From Pseudorhodobacter wandonensis (GTDB taxonomy: Bacteria > Pseudomonadota > Alphaproteobacteria > Rhodobacterales > Rhodobacteraceae), in contig NZ_LGHT01000036.1 in NCBI RefSeq assembly GCF_001202035.1, positions 248,001 through 312,000 on the forward strand: a DNA stretch of 64,000 nucleotides. Reading direction: 5' to 3'. This document shows, piece by piece, positions 35,273 through 48,444 of the stretch. Position 1 is the stretch's first letter. Every line of letters starts with the position of its first letter. Below the pieces are notes generated by a model. It did no database searches, was not told where the DNA came from, and worked only from the letters and a program-made list of their open reading frames with translations. The position numbers were made by a program, and so were the translations under genes.

Positions 35273-35293
35273 TTGACAATGTTAGCGCTATCA
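35273..35293 (+). promoter_or_regulatory. glgP promoter element with CceR-like operator
   Basis: A TTGACA -35 box (35273-35278) is followed at once by TGTTAGCGCTATCA (35280-35293), which matches TGTTAGCGCTAACA at 13 of 14 positions. A clear -10 box is not seen. Bound regulator would sit on the promoter. The start codon of glgP is 126 bases downstream, leaving a long leader. Confidence 0.55.
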
Positions 35294-35418
35294 TACAACA
35301 GAGCAATGAAACATTTGGCAGTGTTGCTGCGACCTCTTGTCCAATTTGGGGCGAATGTCCACTCTGCAGCAGCACAGCAATTGCCCCCCAGAAGGGCGAT
35401 CAATACAGGATACGACAC

Positions 35419-37827
35419 GTGAACAAGCCATTGAACCCTCAGACAACCGCCGTGCCCAGCCTCAAGGCCGGCGCTCTGCGTGACGATGTGTTGCGCCATC
35501 TTATCTTTACGCTTGGCAAAGATGCCGACCACGCCAGCCGCTATGATTGGCGTATGGCCCTGTCCTTTGCCATTCGCGATCATGTGGTGGCGCCTTGGTT
35601 CACCTCGACCCGCCGAACCTGGGCCGAGGGGCGCAAGCGGGTTTACTATCTGTCGATGGAATTTCTGATCGGCCGCATCCTGGAAGATGCTGCAATGAAC
35701 CTTGGTCTCGACCAAGAGGCGCATGACGTCATGGCCTCATTCGGCCAGGACTACCGCGCCTTGATCGAGGATGAGCCGGATGCGGCCCTTGGCAACGGTG
35801 GCCTTGGCCGCTTGGCCGCCTGCTTTATGGAAAGCATGGCCACCGTCGGTTGCCCCGCTTACGGTTACGGCATTCGCTATGAACACGGTCTGTTCCGCCA
35901 GCGGTTTGAAAGCGGCTATCAGGTTGAAACCCCCGAAGACTGGCTTTCGCAATCCAACCCGTGGGAATTTGCTCGCCCCGAGGCCGCCTATACCATCCCC
36001 TTCAAAGGCCATATGAACGGCAATGTCTGGACGCCGGGCGAAACCGTGATCGCCTCGGCCTATGATATGCCGGTGGTCGGCTGGCAAGGCAAATGGGCCA
36101 ACACCCTGCGCCTGTGGGGGGCCAAAGCCACCACCCAGTTTGATCTGGAGCGCTTTAACCGTGGCGATTATGCCGCCGCCGCCGAACCCGAGGCACTGGC
36201 CCGCACCCTGTCACGCGTGCTTTATCCGGATGATACGACCTATCAAGGCAAAGAGCTGCGGCTAAAGCAGGAATTTTTCCTGACCTCTGCCGCCTTGCAA
36301 GATATCATCCGCCGCCACACGGCTGCGGGGCTCGATATACGGGCCTTGCCGAATTATGTCGCGGTGCAGATGAACGACACGCACCCCGCCATCGCAGGGC
36401 CGGAACTGATCCGCCTGCTGGTCGATGAACACGGGTTGCCGTTTGATGAGGCGCTGAAAACCACTCAGGCCTGCCTTGGCTATACCAACCACACCTTGCT
36501 GCCCGAGGCGCTGGAAAAATGGGCCACCTTTACCTTTGGCACCGTACTGCCGCGCCACATGCAGATTGTCGAGCAGATCGACAGCGCACACCGCCGCGCC
36601 CACCCCAACCGCCCGCATTATGTGGGCATCGTCAAACACCACGAAGTGCGGATGGGCGAGCTGGCCTTTATCACCGCGCATAAGGTGAACGGCGTTTCGG
36701 CGCTGCACTCGGATCTGGTCAAGCAAAACCTGTTCCCCGAGTTGAACGCACTGCACCCCGGCCGCATCATCAACCAGACCAATGGCGTTACACCGCGCCG
36801 CTGGCTGCGCATGGCCAACCGCCCGCTGGCTGGCCTGATCACCGATACCATCGGCGCAGGCTGGGAAGACAACCTCGACCGGTTGAAAGAGCTGGAACCC
36901 CATGTCCAAGACGCAGGTTTCCGCAACGCCTTTGACGCGGCCAAGCGCAAGAACAAAGCCGCGCTGACCAACTGGCTGGCATCTGATTGCGGCGTCAAGG
37001 TGAACCCCGATGCGCTGTTTGACGTGCAGATCAAGAGGATCCACGAATATAAGCGGCAGTTGCTGAACATACTGGAAACCATCGCCCAATATCAGGCCAT
37101 CAAGGCCAATCCGAATGGCAACTGGGTGCCACGCGTCAAAATCTTTGGTGGCAAGGCCGCGCCGGGCTATTTCGTCGCCAAAGAAATTATCCACCTTATC
37201 AATGATGTGGCGAACGTTGTTAACAATGATCCTCAGGTCGGCGACTTGCTGAAAGTCGTTTATCCAGCGAACTATAACGTCTCGATGGCAGAACGGCTTA
37301 TTCCTGCTTCTGACCTGTCCGAACAAATCTCGACCGCCGGCAAAGAGGCGTCGGGCACCGGCAACATGAAATTCATGATGAACGGTGCGCCAACCATTGG
37401 TACGCTTGATGGTGCGAATGTCGAAATTCTGGAACATGTCGGCGCCGACAACTTCTTCCTCTTTGGCCTGACCGCCGCCGAGGTTGTCACCCGCCGCGAA
37501 AACCCGGATCACGCGCGCGCAGCGATTGAGGCAAGCCCGGTTTTGCAAGCCGTGCTGCAAGCCATTGCCGAAGGCCAGTTTTCGCCCGATCAAACCGATC
37601 GCTACCACGATCTGGTGCATCGCGTCTGGCATCATGACTACTTCCTTGTCGCCGCCGATTTCGATTCATACCGCGCCGCGCAAGCAAATGTTGACACAGC
37701 CTTTGCCAATCGCGAACACTGGGTGAAAATGGCGGCAATGAACACGGCGCGTTCGGGCTTCTTCTCATCCGACCGAACGATCCGCAGCTACATGGCAGAT
37801 ATCTGGTCTGTTGAACCTGCCCTGTAA
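35419..37827 (+). CDS. glgP: Glycogen phosphorylase
   Basis: 802 residues. Releases glucose-1-phosphate from glycogen ends. The start GTG at 35419 has AGGA nine bases upstream; the frame is open another 71 codons upstream but that part contains the promoter and operator. Motifs: EFLIGRILEDAAMNLGL, DAALGNGGLGRLAACFMES, VQMNDTHPAIAGPEL, and the pyridoxal-phosphate lysine in EASGTGNMKFMMNGAPTIGT. First gene of the glgP-B-C-A-X-pgm operon, with short gaps or overlaps throughout. Confidence 0.97.
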   Translation: MNKPLNPQTTAVPSLKAGALRDDVLRHLIFTLGKDADHASRYDWRMALSFAIRDHVVAPWFTSTRRTWAEGRKRVYYLSMEFLIGRILEDAAMNLGLDQEAHDVMASFGQDYRALIEDEPDAALGNGGLGRLAACFMESMATVGCPAYGYGIRYEHGLFRQRFESGYQVETPEDWLSQSNPWEFARPEAAYTIPFKGHMNGNVWTPGETVIASAYDMPVVGWQGKWANTLRLWGAKATTQFDLERFNRGDYAAAAEPEALARTLSRVLYPDDTTYQGKELRLKQEFFLTSAALQDIIRRHTAAGLDIRALPNYVAVQMNDTHPAIAGPELIRLLVDEHGLPFDEALKTTQACLGYTNHTLLPEALEKWATFTFGTVLPRHMQIVEQIDSAHRRAHPNRPHYVGIVKHHEVRMGELAFITAHKVNGVSALHSDLVKQNLFPELNALHPGRIINQTNGVTPRRWLRMANRPLAGLITDTIGAGWEDNLDRLKELEPHVQDAGFRNAFDAAKRKNKAALTNWLASDCGVKVNPDALFDVQIKRIHEYKRQLLNILETIAQYQAIKANPNGNWVPRVKIFGGKAAPGYFVAKEIIHLINDVANVVNNDPQVGDLLKVVYPANYNVSMAERLIPASDLSEQISTAGKEASGTGNMKFMMNGAPTIGTLDGANVEILEHVGADNFFLFGLTAAEVVTRRENPDHARAAIEASPVLQAVLQAIAEGQFSPDQTDRYHDLVHRVWHHDYFLVAADFDSYRAAQANVDTAFANREHWVKMAAMNTARSGFFSSDRTIRSYMADIWSVEPAL

Positions 37828-37849
37828 CGGGGCACCAAAGGGGGACTAT

Positions 37850-40051
37850 ATGCCCAAGGAACCGAACACGGCGCCGTCGCTTTCCATCCACACTGCCCGC
37901 GCAATCGCGCAAGGGACACATGGCGATCCGTTCTCGGTGCTTGGGCTGCACCCCTCTGGCAAGGGCTGGCAATTGCGGGCTTTTGTGCCGGGCGCCGACA
38001 GCCTGATTGTCTTGGCCGATACCGAAATTCCGGCCACGCAAATAAAGGATGTGCCCGGCTTTTTCACTGCCGATCTGCCGGCCCGCACCGCCTATCGTCT
38101 GCGGGCCATTGGCAGCGGCACGCGTTGGGAATTTGAAGACCCGTTCCGCTTTGGCCCCGTTCTGGGCGAGATGGATGAATACCTGCTGGGCGAGGGCACG
38201 CATAAACGGCTCTGGCAGGTATTGGGTGCGCATCTGATGACACACGAAGGCGTTGAGGGCGTGCATTTTGCCGTCTGGGCGCCAAATGCGCAGCGCGTGT
38301 CGGTGGTGGGCGATTTCAACATCTGGGATGGCCGCCGCACACCCATGCGCCGCCGTGGCCCAACCGGCGTTTGGGAAATCTTTGTCCCCGGCCTGACCGA
38401 AGGCACAACCTATAAATACGAGCTGCGCAATATCGACGGCGCGGTAATGCCGCTAAAATCCGACCCCGCCGGATTCGGGTCCGAGCATCCGCCAGCCAAT
38501 GCCTCGGTGGTGCGCGATCTGCGGGGTGCCGATTGGCATGATGCCAAATGGATGAAAACCCGTGCCGCCGCGCAAAACGTCGATGCACCGATTTCGGTGT
38601 ATGAGGTGCATCTGGCCTCATGGAAACGCGCGCCGGGCGACCGGATGCTCAGCTATACCGAACTGGCCGACCAGCTTGTGACTTACGTCACCGATATGGG
38701 CTTCACGCATATCGAGCTGATGCCGATTTCGGAATATCCCTTTGACGGCTCATGGGGCTATCAGCCCGTGGGCCTGTTCGCGCCGACCATTCGCCACGGC
38801 ACGCCGCCCGAATTTCGCGCCTTTATTGATGCCGCGCATAAGGCAGGCATTGGTGTGCTGCTGGATTGGGTGCCGGGGCATTTCCCCTCTGATGCGCATG
38901 GCCTTGGCCGCTTTGACGGCACGGCGCTCTATGAACATGCCGACCCGCGCGAAGGCTTCCACCAAGATTGGAACACCCTGATCTTTAACTATGGCCGCAC
39001 CGAGGTGGCCAATTACCTGATCTCTAACGCTCTGTATTGGCTCGAGGAATACCACCTCGACGGGCTGCGCGTCGATGCCGTGGCCTCAATGCTCTACCGT
39101 GATTACAGCCGTGAGGCTGGGCAATGGGTGCCCAACCGCGACGGCGGGCGCGAGAATTATGAGGCTATCGGCCTGCTGCAAAACATGAACATCACGGCTT
39201 ACGGCGAATGCCAAGGCGTGATGACGGTGGCCGAAGAAAGCACCGCCTTTCCGGGCGTGTCGCGCCCTGTCAACCATGGCGGGCTTGGCTTTGGCTTTAA
39301 ATGGAACATGGGGTGGATGAATGACACGCTGTCCTACATGCAGCGCGACCCGGTTTACCGCAAACACCACCACCACCAAATGACCTTTGGCCTGCATTAC
39401 GCGTGGTCCGAAAACTTTATCCTGCCGATCAGCCATGATGAGGTCGTGCATGGCAAAGGCTCGATGATCGCCAAAATGCCGGGCAATGACGCCGAGAAAT
39501 TCGCCAACCTGCGCGCCTATTACGGCTTTATGTGGGGGCATCCGGGCAAGAAACTGCTGTTCATGGGCTGCGAGTTTGCCCAATGGGGCGAATGGGCCCA
39601 TGCCCGCAGCCTTGATTGGCACGTGCTCGAAGGCGACCATTCCGCGCCGCATCTGGGCATGCAATCGCTGATCCGCGATCTGAACAAACTCTACCGCGCA
39701 ACGCCTTCGCTTTATGTCAATGACACCCGCCCACAAGGGTTTGAATGGATCTCGGCCGAGGATGCCGATGGCTCGACCTATGCCTTTGTCCGGCGCGGTG
39801 CCAAAGCGGATGCGCCCGTGGTTGTTGCTTGCAACTTTACCCCCGTTGAACGCCATATCCGCCTTGGCCTGCCTGTGGCCGGTAAGTGGGACGAGGTGCT
39901 GAACACCGATGCCAGCGCCTATGGCGGTGAAAACCGCGGCAATATGGGCGGTGTTACGTCCGAGGCCAAACCAAGCCACAACCAGCCGCATTCGGCCATT
40001 GTGACCTTGCCACCGCTTTCAACCGTGTTTTTCAAACCGGCCAAAACATAA
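37850..40051 (+). CDS. glgB: 1,4-alpha-glucan branching enzyme
   Basis: 733 residues. Cuts alpha-1,4 chains and rejoins them as alpha-1,6 branches. Start ATG 37850 follows GGGGGA; 22 bases after glgP. N-terminal carbohydrate-binding domains (two CBM48-like parts), then a GH13 barrel with ELMPISEYPFDGSWGYQPVG, the nucleophile Asp in LRVDAVASMLYRDYSR, Glu in VMTVAEESTAFPG and the LPISHDEVVHGKGSM stretch. Length and motif order are normal for the long GlgB form. Confidence 0.97.
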   Translation: MPKEPNTAPSLSIHTARAIAQGTHGDPFSVLGLHPSGKGWQLRAFVPGADSLIVLADTEIPATQIKDVPGFFTADLPARTAYRLRAIGSGTRWEFEDPFRFGPVLGEMDEYLLGEGTHKRLWQVLGAHLMTHEGVEGVHFAVWAPNAQRVSVVGDFNIWDGRRTPMRRRGPTGVWEIFVPGLTEGTTYKYELRNIDGAVMPLKSDPAGFGSEHPPANASVVRDLRGADWHDAKWMKTRAAAQNVDAPISVYEVHLASWKRAPGDRMLSYTELADQLVTYVTDMGFTHIELMPISEYPFDGSWGYQPVGLFAPTIRHGTPPEFRAFIDAAHKAGIGVLLDWVPGHFPSDAHGLGRFDGTALYEHADPREGFHQDWNTLIFNYGRTEVANYLISNALYWLEEYHLDGLRVDAVASMLYRDYSREAGQWVPNRDGGRENYEAIGLLQNMNITAYGECQGVMTVAEESTAFPGVSRPVNHGGLGFGFKWNMGWMNDTLSYMQRDPVYRKHHHHQMTFGLHYAWSENFILPISHDEVVHGKGSMIAKMPGNDAEKFANLRAYYGFMWGHPGKKLLFMGCEFAQWGEWAHARSLDWHVLEGDHSAPHLGMQSLIRDLNKLYRATPSLYVNDTRPQGFEWISAEDADGSTYAFVRRGAKADAPVVVACNFTPVERHIRLGLPVAGKWDEVLNTDASAYGGENRGNMGGVTSEAKPSHNQPHSAIVTLPPLSTVFFKPAKT

Positions 40052-40094
40052 AACCCGGCACATCGGGCAAGAACATTAGGGGAGGGGAGAACCC

Positions 40095-41366
40095 ATGACA
40101 CCAAAATCGAACCAACGGCTCTCATCGCAAGCGATGGCCTTTGTACTGGCCGGCGGACGTGGCAGCCGTTTGAAAGAGCTGACCGACAAACGCGCCAAAC
40201 CCGCCGTCTATTTCGGCGGCAAAACGCGGATCATCGACTTTGCACTGTCAAACGCGCTGAACTCGGGCATTCGTAAAATGGCGATTGCCACGCAATATAA
40301 GGCGCATAGCTTGATCCGCCATATGCAGCGTGGCTGGGGGTTCTTTCGGGCCGAACGCAATGAATATCTGGACATCCTGCCCGCAAGCCAACGTGTGGCC
40401 GAGAATAAGTGGTATCTGGGCACAGCCGATGCCGTAACGCAAAACATTGATATCGTTGACAGCTATGGTATCAAATATGTGGTCATCCTTGCGGGCGACC
40501 ATGTGTATAAAATGGATTACGAGGTCATGCTGCAACAGCATGTCGAAACCGGCGCCGATGTGACCATTGGCTGCCTGACCGTGCCATTGGACGAAGCTTC
40601 GGCCTTTGGTGTGATGGATGTTGACAAAGACCTGCGCATCACCGCGTTTTTGGAAAAACCTGCCAACCCGCCGCATATGCCCGGCGATCCAAACTCGGCG
40701 CTGGCCTCGATGGGGATTTATGTTTTCAATTGGGATTTCCTGCGCGACCTGCTGATCCATGATGCCGAAGACGCCAATTCCAGCCATGATTTCGGCAATG
40801 ACATTATCCCCGACATTGTGAAAAACGGCAAAGCAATGGCGCACCGCTTTTCGGAAAGCTGTGTCACGAGCGGGCTGGAAACCGAGCCCTATTGGCGCGA
40901 TGTCGGCACAATCGACGCCTTCTGGCAGGCCAATATCGACCTGACCGATTTTGTGCCCAAGCTGGACCTTTACGACAACGCATGGCCGATCTGGACCTAT
41001 GCCGAGATCAAACCACCGGCGAAGTTTATTCATAACGACCCTGACCGCCGCGGCTCGGCTGTATCATCGCTGATCGCGGGGGATTGTATCGTCTCGGGGT
41101 CTTCGGTGTCGAACAGCTTGCTGTTCACGGGCTGCCGGACGCATAGTTTTGCGAATTTGGAATATGTCGTGGCATTGCCCGATGTGATTGTGAACCGCAA
41201 GGCAGAGTTGAAAAATTGTGTGGTAGATCGGGGGGTTATCATACCCGAGGGGCTTGTCGTGGGGCAGGACCCGCTGGAAGACAACAAATGGTTCCGCCGC
41301 ACGGACGCGGGGGTGGTTCTGATTACCCAGGATATGTTGGATGCACGGGCGCGGAAACTGGGCTAG
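40095..41366 (+). CDS. glgC: Glucose-1-phosphate adenylyltransferase
   Basis: 423 residues. Makes ADP-glucose, the committed step of glycogen synthesis. N-terminal [28 protein letters not shown] is the nucleotidyltransferase loop; [19 protein letters not shown], the substrate-binding FLEKP and [17 protein letters not shown] follow; a C-terminal left-handed beta-helix ([17 protein letters not shown]) ends the protein. A very strong ribosome-binding site (GGGGAGGGGAG) precedes the ATG. Alphaproteobacterial enzymes are usually activated by fructose-6-phosphate and pyruvate. Confidence 0.97.
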   Translation: MTPKSNQRLSSQAMAFVLAGGRGSRLKELTDKRAKPAVYFGGKTRIIDFALSNALNSGIRKMAIATQYKAHSLIRHMQRGWGFFRAERNEYLDILPASQRVAENKWYLGTADAVTQNIDIVDSYGIKYVVILAGDHVYKMDYEVMLQQHVETGADVTIGCLTVPLDEASAFGVMDVDKDLRITAFLEKPANPPHMPGDPNSALASMGIYVFNWDFLRDLLIHDAEDANSSHDFGNDIIPDIVKNGKAMAHRFSESCVTSGLETEPYWRDVGTIDAFWQANIDLTDFVPKLDLYDNAWPIWTYAEIKPPAKFIHNDPDRRGSAVSSLIAGDCIVSGSSVSNSLLFTGCRTHSFANLEYVVALPDVIVNRKAELKNCVVDRGVIIPEGLVVGQDPLEDNKWFRRTDAGVVLITQDMLDARARKLG

Positions 41367-41382
41367 GGTTGCTTGGCTGGCG

Positions 41383-41411
41383 CTGGGGGCGGGCTGTCTG
41401 CCCGCCCCCAG
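41383..41411 (+). repeat. Perfect 12-bp GC-rich hairpin between glgC and glgA
   Basis: CTGGGGGCGGGC (41383-41394), TGTCT, GCCCGCCCCCAG (41400-41411), 17 bases after the glgC stop. It is followed by a C-rich run and GAGGATATTTTTGG. It could partly terminate transcription or protect the glgPBC transcript end. The sequence style recalls intergenic palindromes common in Rhodobacteraceae genomes. Confidence 0.7.
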
Positions 41412-41454
41412 ACCCCCACCCGAGGATATTTTTGGATAGATGATGAGGCTTAGG

Positions 41455-42872
41455 ATGGGACGCGTGCTTTCGGTGGCGTCGGAATGTGTACCGCTGTTGA
41501 AGACCGGTGGTTTGGCCGACGTGGTGGGCGCCTTGCCGGGTGCCTTGGCCGGGCAGGGCTGGGATATGCGGGTTTTGATGCCAGCCTACCGGCCTTTGCG
41601 CGCGCAGCTTGCCGGTTGGGACGAGGTTTGGTCAGAACCGGATTTGTTTGGCGGGGCAGGGCGGGTGTTCGTCGGCAGCGTTGGCGGGATTTCGGTATTG
41701 CTGCTGGACGCGCCGCATTTGTATGACCGCGAGGGCGGGCCATATGCCGGCCCGCATGGCGATTGGCATGACAATGACATCCGGTTTGCGGCGTTAAGTT
41801 GGGCCGGCGCTGCGATTGCGCGCGAGGGGCTGGCGGATGGGTGGCGGCCTGATGTCTTGCATGCACATGATTGGCAGGCGGGTTTTGCGCCGGCCTATCT
41901 GGCCTATTCGGGCGTTAATCTGCCCAGCGTGATGACCATTCACAACATCGCTTTTCAAGGCTTTGCGCCGGTGTCGCAGCTTTATGCCTTGCGCTTGCCG
42001 CCCGAGCAATATTACCCTGATGCGTTGGAGTATTTTGGCGGAATTTCCAGTCTTAAGGCCGGTTTGATAACCGCGCATAAAATCACCACGGTGTCGCCGA
42101 CCTATGCCGGCGAATTGGGCCGCGCCGAGTTTGGCATGGGTTTGCAGGGGGTTATCAACGCGCGTGCCGCCGATGTGACCGGCATTCTGAACGGGGTTGA
42201 TACCGATGTCTGGTCGCCTGAAACCGGCGAGAACCCGTTTTCGGCAGGCGCACCGCAAGGCAAGGCAAAAGCCCGCGCCGCCCTTTGCGCCGAGTTTGGC
42301 CTGGATGTTCCCGGCCCGTTGGCGATTGTGGTCAGCCGCTTGACCGATCAGAAAGGCATCGACCTCATCCCGCAGGTTGCCGAGAAATTTATTGCGGCTG
42401 GCGGTGGCCTTGCCATTCTGGGCAACGGCGATCCGGCCTTAGAGGCACAGATGCATCAGCTTGCTGCGCGGTTTCCGGGCCGCGTTTCGGTGCGCATCGG
42501 CTATGACGAAGCCCTGAGCCAACGGATGTTTGCAGGTGGGGATGCCGTTCTTGTGCCGTCGCGGTTCGAGCCTTGTGGTTTGACGCAAATGTATGGCCTG
42601 CACTTTGGTACTTTGCCGGTCGTGGCAGCCGTCGGTGGGCTTGCCGATACGGTTATAACGGCCAATCCGGCGGCGTTGGCCGCAGGCGTGGCGACAGGGA
42701 TCACGTTTCATCCTACCGATGCTGCCGCCTTTGGGCTGGCACTGCAAAATCTGATCACCTTACATGCTGACCAGAAGACTTGGGCCAAAATGATCGACAA
42801 CGCGATGCACCACCCCGTGGGCTGGGACAACAGCGCCGCACGCTATGCCGCGCTTTACAGCGGCCTGATGGC

Positions 42873-42876
<4 letters not shown>
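41455..42876 (+). CDS. glgA: Glycogen synthase (ADP-glucose)
   Basis: 473 residues, GT5 family. Adds glucose from ADP-glucose to the glycogen chain. N-terminus RVLSVASECVPLLKTGGLADVVGALPGAL includes the KTGGL ADP-glucose loop; VLHAHDWQAG, TIHNIAFQG, and the C-terminal SRFEPCGLTQMYGLHFGTLPV are present. ATG 41455 is preferred since GAGG lies six bases upstream and homologs start near x-V-L-x-V-x-SE; ATGs at 41440 and 41443 add only a few residues. glgX overlaps the stop by four bases. Confidence 0.95.
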
Positions 42877-46596
<3,720 letters not shown>

Positions 46597-46599
46597 AGC

Positions 46600-46630
46600 A
46601 TTGCCTTTGATCCAGGCGGTCAAAGGCAAT
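46600..46630 (+). terminator. Hairpin after pgm, end of glg operon
   Basis: ATTGCCTTTGA (46600-46610) and TCAAAGGCAAT (46620-46630): a perfect 11-bp stem with a nine-base loop four bases after the pgm stop. No T-run follows, so termination strength is unclear. Confidence 0.6.
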
Positions 46631-46660
46631 CCGCGACAAGGGCGCGATCAGACAGCCATT

Positions 46661-46680
46661 TGTCGCCAATCGCTGCGACA
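46661..46680 (+). promoter_or_regulatory. TGTCGC-N8-GCGACA palindrome before the mttB-like gene
   Basis: A perfect 6-bp inverted repeat with an 8-base spacer, 66-85 bases before the start, the usual place for an operator. A second small hairpin (GGCCCT/AGGGCC at 46714-46729) lies just before the ribosome-binding site. Regulator unknown. Confidence 0.4.
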
Positions 46681-46745
46681 TTTGGCGGCGCTCAGGTCTA
46701 GCCTCCCTTAAACGGCCCTAAAAAGGGCCCAAATTGGGGGGCTAC

Positions 46746-48281
46746 ATGACCGAGGTGAAAGCAGTGCGAAGTGGCCGACAGGCCCGTCAAACCCAACGTG
46801 CAACACGGGGTGGCGGTATGGGCAGGCCCTATATCATCCGCAATATCCCGACCTATGATGTGCTGTCCGAAGAAAACCTGATCAAGATTGAAACCACCGC
46901 CGACCGCATTCTGGCCGAGGTCGGCATCGAATTTCGCGATGACCAGACGGCGCTGAACCATTGGAAAACAGCAGGGGCCGAGGTTGACGGCCTTTTGGTC
47001 AAATTCCCCCCCGGTATGCTGCGCGAGATTCTGAAATCCGCGCCAAGCCAGTTTACCCAACACGCCCGCAACCCTGCGAACAATGTCGAAATCGGCGGAA
47101 AATCAGTGGTGTTTTCGCCTGCCTACGGCTCGCCTTTCGTGATGGACCTTGATCGCGGCCGGCGCTTTGGCACCATCGAGGACTTTCGCAATTTCATCAA
47201 ACTCGCACAATCCAGCCCGAATTTTCACCACTCGGGCGGCACCATCTGCGAACCCACCGACGTTGCGGTGAATAAACGTCACCTCGATATGGTCATGGCA
47301 CATCTTACCCTGTCTGACCGCCCCTTTATGGGGTCGGTCACATCCGAGGCGCGCGCCGAAGACAGTATCGATATGGCCCGCATTGCCTTTGGCGCTGATT
47401 TTGTTGATAAAAACTGCGTCATCCTTGGCAACGTCAATGTCAATTCACCGCTGGTCTGGGATGGCACGATGACCAACGCCTTGCGCGCCTATGCCCGCGC
47501 AAATCAGGCTGCGGTGATCGTGCCATTCATTCTGGGCGGGGCGATGGGACCGGTGACAAATGCCGGCGCTATCGCGCAGTCTTTGGCCGAAACCATGGCT
47601 GGCTGTGCGCTGACGCAACTGGAACGCAAAGGCGCGCCGGTCATTTTCGGCAACTTTCTCTCCTCCATGTCGCTGCGCTCAGGCTCGCCCACCTTTGGCA
47701 CACCAGAACCGGCGATTGGCTCAATGGTCATCGGCCAGCTTGCCCGCCGCCTGAACCTGCCGCTGCGCTGCGCCGGTAATTTTACCACCTCGAAGCTTCC
47801 CGATGCGCAGGCGATGACCGAAGGCACGATGTCGATGCTGTCGGCCATTCACTGCGGCGCGAATTTTATCCTGCATTCGGCAGGGTTTCTGGATGGGTTG
47901 CTGTCGATGTCTTACGAAAAATTCATGCTCGATGCCGATCTGTGCGGCGCGTTGCACAGCTATCTGGATGGTATCAAAATCGACGATAACGAACTTGCGC
48001 TTGATGCCTTTAGAGAGGTCGGCCCCGGCAACCACTTTTTCGGTTGCGCCCATACGATGGCCAATTACCAAACCGCGTTTTGGGATTCCGACCTAGCCGA
48101 TAATGACCCGTTTGAGAAATGGGAGGCCGCGGGCGCCGTTGATGCCGCCACCCGCGCCAATACACTGTGGAAAAAGCGGCTGGCCGAGTATGAAGCCCCC
48201 GCGCTGGATGCAGGCATCCGCCAAGGGCTTGAGGAATTTGTCGCCGCGAAAAAGGCGGGTATTGCCGATATGTGGTACTGA
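46746..48281 (+). CDS. MttB-family (trimethylamine methyltransferase-like) protein
   Basis: 511 residues of the MttB superfamily, which passes methyl groups from quaternary or tertiary amines to a corrinoid protein. The N-terminal PTYDVLSEENLIKIETTADRILAEVGIEF and barrel segments such as GNVNVNSPLVWDGTMTNALRAYA and GAMGPVTNAGAIAQSLAE are typical. There is no in-frame TAG, so it is a non-pyrrolysine member, as in glycine-betaine methyltransferase MtgB and relatives. No corrinoid protein or other methyl-transfer gene is near. GGGGGG precedes the ATG at 46746. Confidence 0.88.
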   Translation: MTEVKAVRSGRQARQTQRATRGGGMGRPYIIRNIPTYDVLSEENLIKIETTADRILAEVGIEFRDDQTALNHWKTAGAEVDGLLVKFPPGMLREILKSAPSQFTQHARNPANNVEIGGKSVVFSPAYGSPFVMDLDRGRRFGTIEDFRNFIKLAQSSPNFHHSGGTICEPTDVAVNKRHLDMVMAHLTLSDRPFMGSVTSEARAEDSIDMARIAFGADFVDKNCVILGNVNVNSPLVWDGTMTNALRAYARANQAAVIVPFILGGAMGPVTNAGAIAQSLAETMAGCALTQLERKGAPVIFGNFLSSMSLRSGSPTFGTPEPAIGSMVIGQLARRLNLPLRCAGNFTTSKLPDAQAMTEGTMSMLSAIHCGANFILHSAGFLDGLLSMSYEKFMLDADLCGALHSYLDGIKIDDNELALDAFREVGPGNHFFGCAHTMANYQTAFWDSDLADNDPFEKWEAAGAVDAATRANTLWKKRLAEYEAPALDAGIRQGLEEFVAAKKAGIADMWY

Positions 48282-48289
48282 CCGGCCCT

Positions 48290-48320
48290 TTTGGCGCGGG
48301 CCATTGAGACCCGCGCCAAA
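48290..48320. terminator. Perfect 11-bp hairpin between convergent mttB-like gene and glk
   Basis: TTTGGCGCGGG (48290-48300), nine bases, CCCGCGCCAAA (48310-48320), nine bases past the mttB-like stop. A weak A/T side on each arm makes a two-way terminator plausible for the converging transcripts. Confidence 0.6.
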
Positions 48321-48444
48321 CGCTGCGCACATGGGCGCAAGCGTGCGCTTGTGGCCAAGGGGCAGGGTTGGAACCGTTAATTTTAGGTAAACAGAATTCT
48401 GATAATCGTTCGTTTACAATGGCTTGCAAATTGTCCGCGCGCGG

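Noticed and set aside
35206-35418. In-frame N-terminal extension of glgP
   Set aside because: The 71 extra codons cover a TTGACA box and an operator, have unrelated composition, and the GTG at 35419 has a proper ribosome-binding site.
36262-37635. Long minus-strand frame (457 codons) opposite glgP
   Set aside because: It mirrors the codon structure of glgP in GC-rich DNA, has Arg/Gln/His-rich random composition and no family motif. Similar long antisense frames opposite glgB (39086-39991), purL (12056-13045) and tkt were rejected for the same reason.
41450-41866. Pro/Arg-rich minus-strand frame opposite glgA
   Set aside because: Composition is the reverse-strand shadow of a GC-rich gene and there is no plausible ribosome-binding site.
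46746-48281. Pyrrolysine-containing trimethylamine methyltransferase
   Set aside because: There is no in-frame TAG and no pylT or pylS gene visible; it belongs to the non-pyrrolysine part of the MttB family.
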